Shown here: positions 61,346 through 64,000 of the stretch, in pieces
Position numbering within the stretch: position 1 is the first letter of the stretch
Layout: the number at the start of each line of letters is the position of its first letter
From: Haliotis asinina
Taxonomy: Eukaryota; Mollusca; Gastropoda; Lepetellida; Haliotidae
DNA length: 64,000 nucleotides
Assembly (NCBI RefSeq): GCF_037392515.1
Contig: NC_090295.1
Coordinates: forward strand, 14,465,001-14,529,000
Direction of reading: 5' to 3'
Translations under genes and position numbers: made by a program
The notes under the pieces: generated by a model
The model's input: the letters and a program-made list of their open reading frames with translations, nothing else
Database searches by the model: none
Told to the model about the DNA's origin: nothing

Positions 61346-61584
61346 GAAGGCTTTCTTTTGTGTTAAAAGCCCAATTTGGATTTGGAATATTTCAAATTTA
61401 ATTGACCAATTTCAATCAAACCAGAAGTCAACCACAATGGCATGTCTTTTTATTATTAGGCACTACACTCAGTAATATTCAGGAAAGTGATAAACGTCAT
61501 AAAATTTGTTCAGTCACCTTCAGCTCAGCAACTTCTAAAATGCCTCTAAAACAGGTCATGAGCATCAATGCTCACAAAAATTAT

Positions 61585-62050
61585 ATGATGGCATGTGTCA
61601 ACCAAGTCCGTGAATCGCACCAGCCAGTCCCACTTGCTGCATCTTCTGTTTGCAGAAGACTAGTTCTACCCAATTGTGATGGATAGCATGACGAATAAAC
61701 AAGTCTACAAAAGATCAACCAACCAACAATATTATGAACATGCTCCATGCTGTAAGTGTACTGTGCCATGCATTAATCTGCATGTCCATTTTGTAGTCAT
61801 TCGTGCCGTCGTATCCAAATAGTATCAGTGCTTATAATGTTGATCACAGAATTGTCTGCAGGGGCAGATACAATGAGTGAGTGAGTGAGTGAGTGAGTTT
61901 TGTTTTATACCGCACTCAGCAATATACCAGCACTCGATAATGGACCTCACAATCCAGGAATCAAAACCATTAACATCGATGTAAGCACTTAAGGTACGAT
62001 GCCCCAGCCAGATGATTACCCAAGCATTGGTTACTGAAAATCAGTTCATG
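61585..62050 (-). mobile_element. SINE-B copies downstream of EXOSC10
   Basis: 61585-61685 is a reverse fragment (CAACCAAGTCCGTGAATCGC, GCAGAAGACTAGTTCTACCC). 61873-62045 is a reverse copy starting with six GAGT units and TTTTGTTTTATACCGCACTC. A further 5' end fragment (GGCCTATTCTACCCCGGGGC) is at about 62775-62825. Confidence 0.7.
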
Positions 62051-63228
62051 GGTTGATAAAACCTTTGGAGAAAGGTGTGTGTGCGTAGATTGTATTTTCT
62101 GAGACTTAGCGTTCGTTCACGCCCCTGTACAGTAGCAATGATCTTCAAAATGACATTACTCCAACCTCACCGCAACAAAAATGGAAAACGAAAGTAGAGT
62201 GGGGAAAACCCACTCTTCGTAAATACCCCTGACAAACGCAGTTACACTTCCTTGTTGGGACAAATTTTGTAGCTAGGTAAGTTCTCTTTACTATCAATCT
62301 GTCTACAACAGGTAGGCAAACACAGTCTTAAAGACTGAAACAATAAGGTAGTGTTTACTGTACAGTCTTACGTCGAACAGTTTGAGAAAGAAAGGTAGAT
62401 ATACCGTTCCATACGGTCCTATATGGAACTGTTCGCAATTGCTTTGTGTGTGTCACACTGATAGCGATACCACCACGAACCGATGCTGAACTGATGCTTT
62501 CAAGATATTTAATTGTTGTTGTACAAAACTTACGGCAAGGTATAGTCAACGAAAACTAGCCCTCACTTCACAGTGACGGAAACCTGCCTTTGTTCTAAAT
62601 ATAGAATTTCGGCGACGATGAAATCTTTCTACTCCATGCTGACCTCGGAATGAAATGTTTTAAAAAAGTGCTGTTTAGCTGATAGTAAATCAACATTTAG
62701 CGTGTTAATAATGTTGGTATCATTTGGATTCTCTGTGAAAATGTTTTATTTGCAAATATTGATTACTTAATGCGCGTCCCGGGTTGCTAAAGGCCTATTC
62801 TACCCCGGGGCCTTCACGGATCTGTTTTAAGAAACCCATGAGTGATAGATACAAGATTGACAAAAAACAAGATATTTTTCTGAAAGTGAAAACGTTAAAT
62901 TCTGTCAAAAGTGCATCTTGCATCTTGCTCTTGTAGACCAGTAGTACACTCCCAGCCATCGGTGTAACACCATATCAAACTTCTCAAGCAAATATGTACT
63001 ACGGCAGATAACATCTAAGTGTCATTTCATCCACCATGTGCTAGTCATTTTTCATATTTACTGTATAATTAATGTTGTTTGCGACAAAATATTTTAATTC
63101 ACTTGACATCTTCCTGTCCCAAGTGAGCTCTCAGGGAAATGATGTACAACATCGACACTGTCCTGAAATAGTCTGTACAGAACAAAACAGACCATACACA
63201 GCAAATGAACTTAACTGGCGTACAAGAT
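62051..63228. other. Intergenic stretch, nothing recognised
   Basis: AT-rich, with no open frame that resembles a protein. It has a local imperfect palindrome near 62403-62435 (CCGTTCCATACGGTCCTATATGGAAC). The SINE-B end at 62775-62825 is the only known repeat. Confidence 0.5.
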
Positions 63229-63752
63229 GTGAGAGGAGATCCAGATCGGACATACAGAATCTGAGGGGAGATCCAGCTCAGATATACAAGATGTGAGGGG
63301 AGATCCACCCCAGACATACAAGATGTGAGAGGAGATCCAGAAAAGTCATACAAAATGTGAGATTAGATCCAGCTCAGACATACAAGATGTGAGGGGAGAT
63401 CCAGCTCAGACGTACAAGATGTGAGGGGAAATCCATCCCAGACATACAAGATGTGAGGGGAGATCCATCCCAGACATACAAGATGTGAGAGAAGATCCAT
63501 CTCAGACATACAAGATGTGAGAGGAGATCCATCCCAGACATACAAGATGTGAGGGGAGATCCATCCCAGACATACAAGATGTGAGGGGAGATCCATCCCA
63601 GACATACAAGATGTGAGGGGAGATCCAGCTCAGACATACAAGATGTGAGGGGAGATCCAGCTCAGACTTACAAGATGTGAGGGGAGATCCATCCCAGACA
63701 TACAAGATGTCAGACATACAAGATGTGAGAGGAGATCCCTCAGAAATGCAAG
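63229..63752. repeat. 32-bp minisatellite, about 16 copies
   Basis: Units of ACATACAAGATGTGAGGGGA-GATCCATCCCAG, with CATCCC/CAGCTC variants at the second position and one shortened unit near 63710. The frames left open on the minus strand are simple reading of the repeat. Confidence 0.92.
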
Positions 63753-64000
63753 ATATACGCTGAGCTTAACCTCCACGTCCCGGTGTTCCCTCAAAATACG
63801 AAAACCACAAGCTCGCAAGCGGTTGAAATACATACTGGTGGCCAACCTTGCCGATGTGTATGTCTTTTAATATTGAGTGTCATGGAAGCTGTGTGTCCAA
63901 ATCATGTCTGTTATTTCTCTTAAAAATTTGTTTTCGAAAGTGTATTGGTTCAGCAAGTAATTTCCATGTATTTTTATCTCCAGTGTTTGTGTGAAACAAA

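Noticed and set aside
63229-63752. Regular 32-bp repeats resembling a CRISPR array
   Set aside because: Units are directly adjacent with no unique spacers, and the DNA is clearly animal. It is a minisatellite.

Overview
The window is metazoan nuclear DNA, most probably from a vetigastropod mollusc of the abalone (Haliotis) type. The evidence is the split genes with GT-AG introns, the AT-rich introns, and many copies of two SINE families that share the tail 'GCTGGAATATTGCT...GGCGTAAAAC...CTCACTCACTCAC'; I know this repeat style from abalone genomes, but the species call is inference.

Four host protein genes are supported. A BTB-BACK protein lies on the minus strand (3.7-5.4 kb). An asteroid/FAM120-type XPG-fold protein has seven exons on the plus strand (13.0-21.4 kb). 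A kelch protein matching KLHDC9 lies on the minus strand (24.0-25.0 kb). EXOSC10, the Rrp6-type catalytic subunit of the nuclear RNA exosome, has 22 coding exons on the plus strand (25.9-60.5 kb). The EXOSC10 model keeps frame at every junction and gives 875 residues, close to the human length. KLHDC9 and EXOSC10 are head to head and share an intergenic region of about 0.9 kb.

The main accessory object is a 14-kb Polinton/Maverick-type element (29018-43078) with 145-bp terminal inverted repeats. It sits inside a small inverted-repeat (MITE-like) element, which itself sits in EXOSC10 intron 2 just upstream of the exon 3 acceptor. Its left half, on the minus strand, carries an rve integrase, a protein-primed DNA polymerase B, several small membrane or zinc-binding proteins, an A32-type packaging ATPase and a probable double jelly-roll major capsid protein. 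Its right half carries two proteins that resemble ones I recall from other animal Polintons, a probable minor capsid (penton-like) protein, two mutually related proteins of unknown function, and a membrane protein. Near-identical termini and long open genes suggest a fairly recent insertion.

Elsewhere the window holds a 1.4-kb direct duplication, a Tc1-like DNA transposon relic, LINE and Penelope-like tails, many SINEs (several with target-site duplications) and numerous minisatellites. The most striking minisatellite amplifies the 3' end of an EXOSC10 coding exon together with its splice donor. The stretches 5.7-8.3 kb, 9.9-10.9 kb, 12.1-13.0 kb and 61.3-64 kb contain no gene I can recognise.
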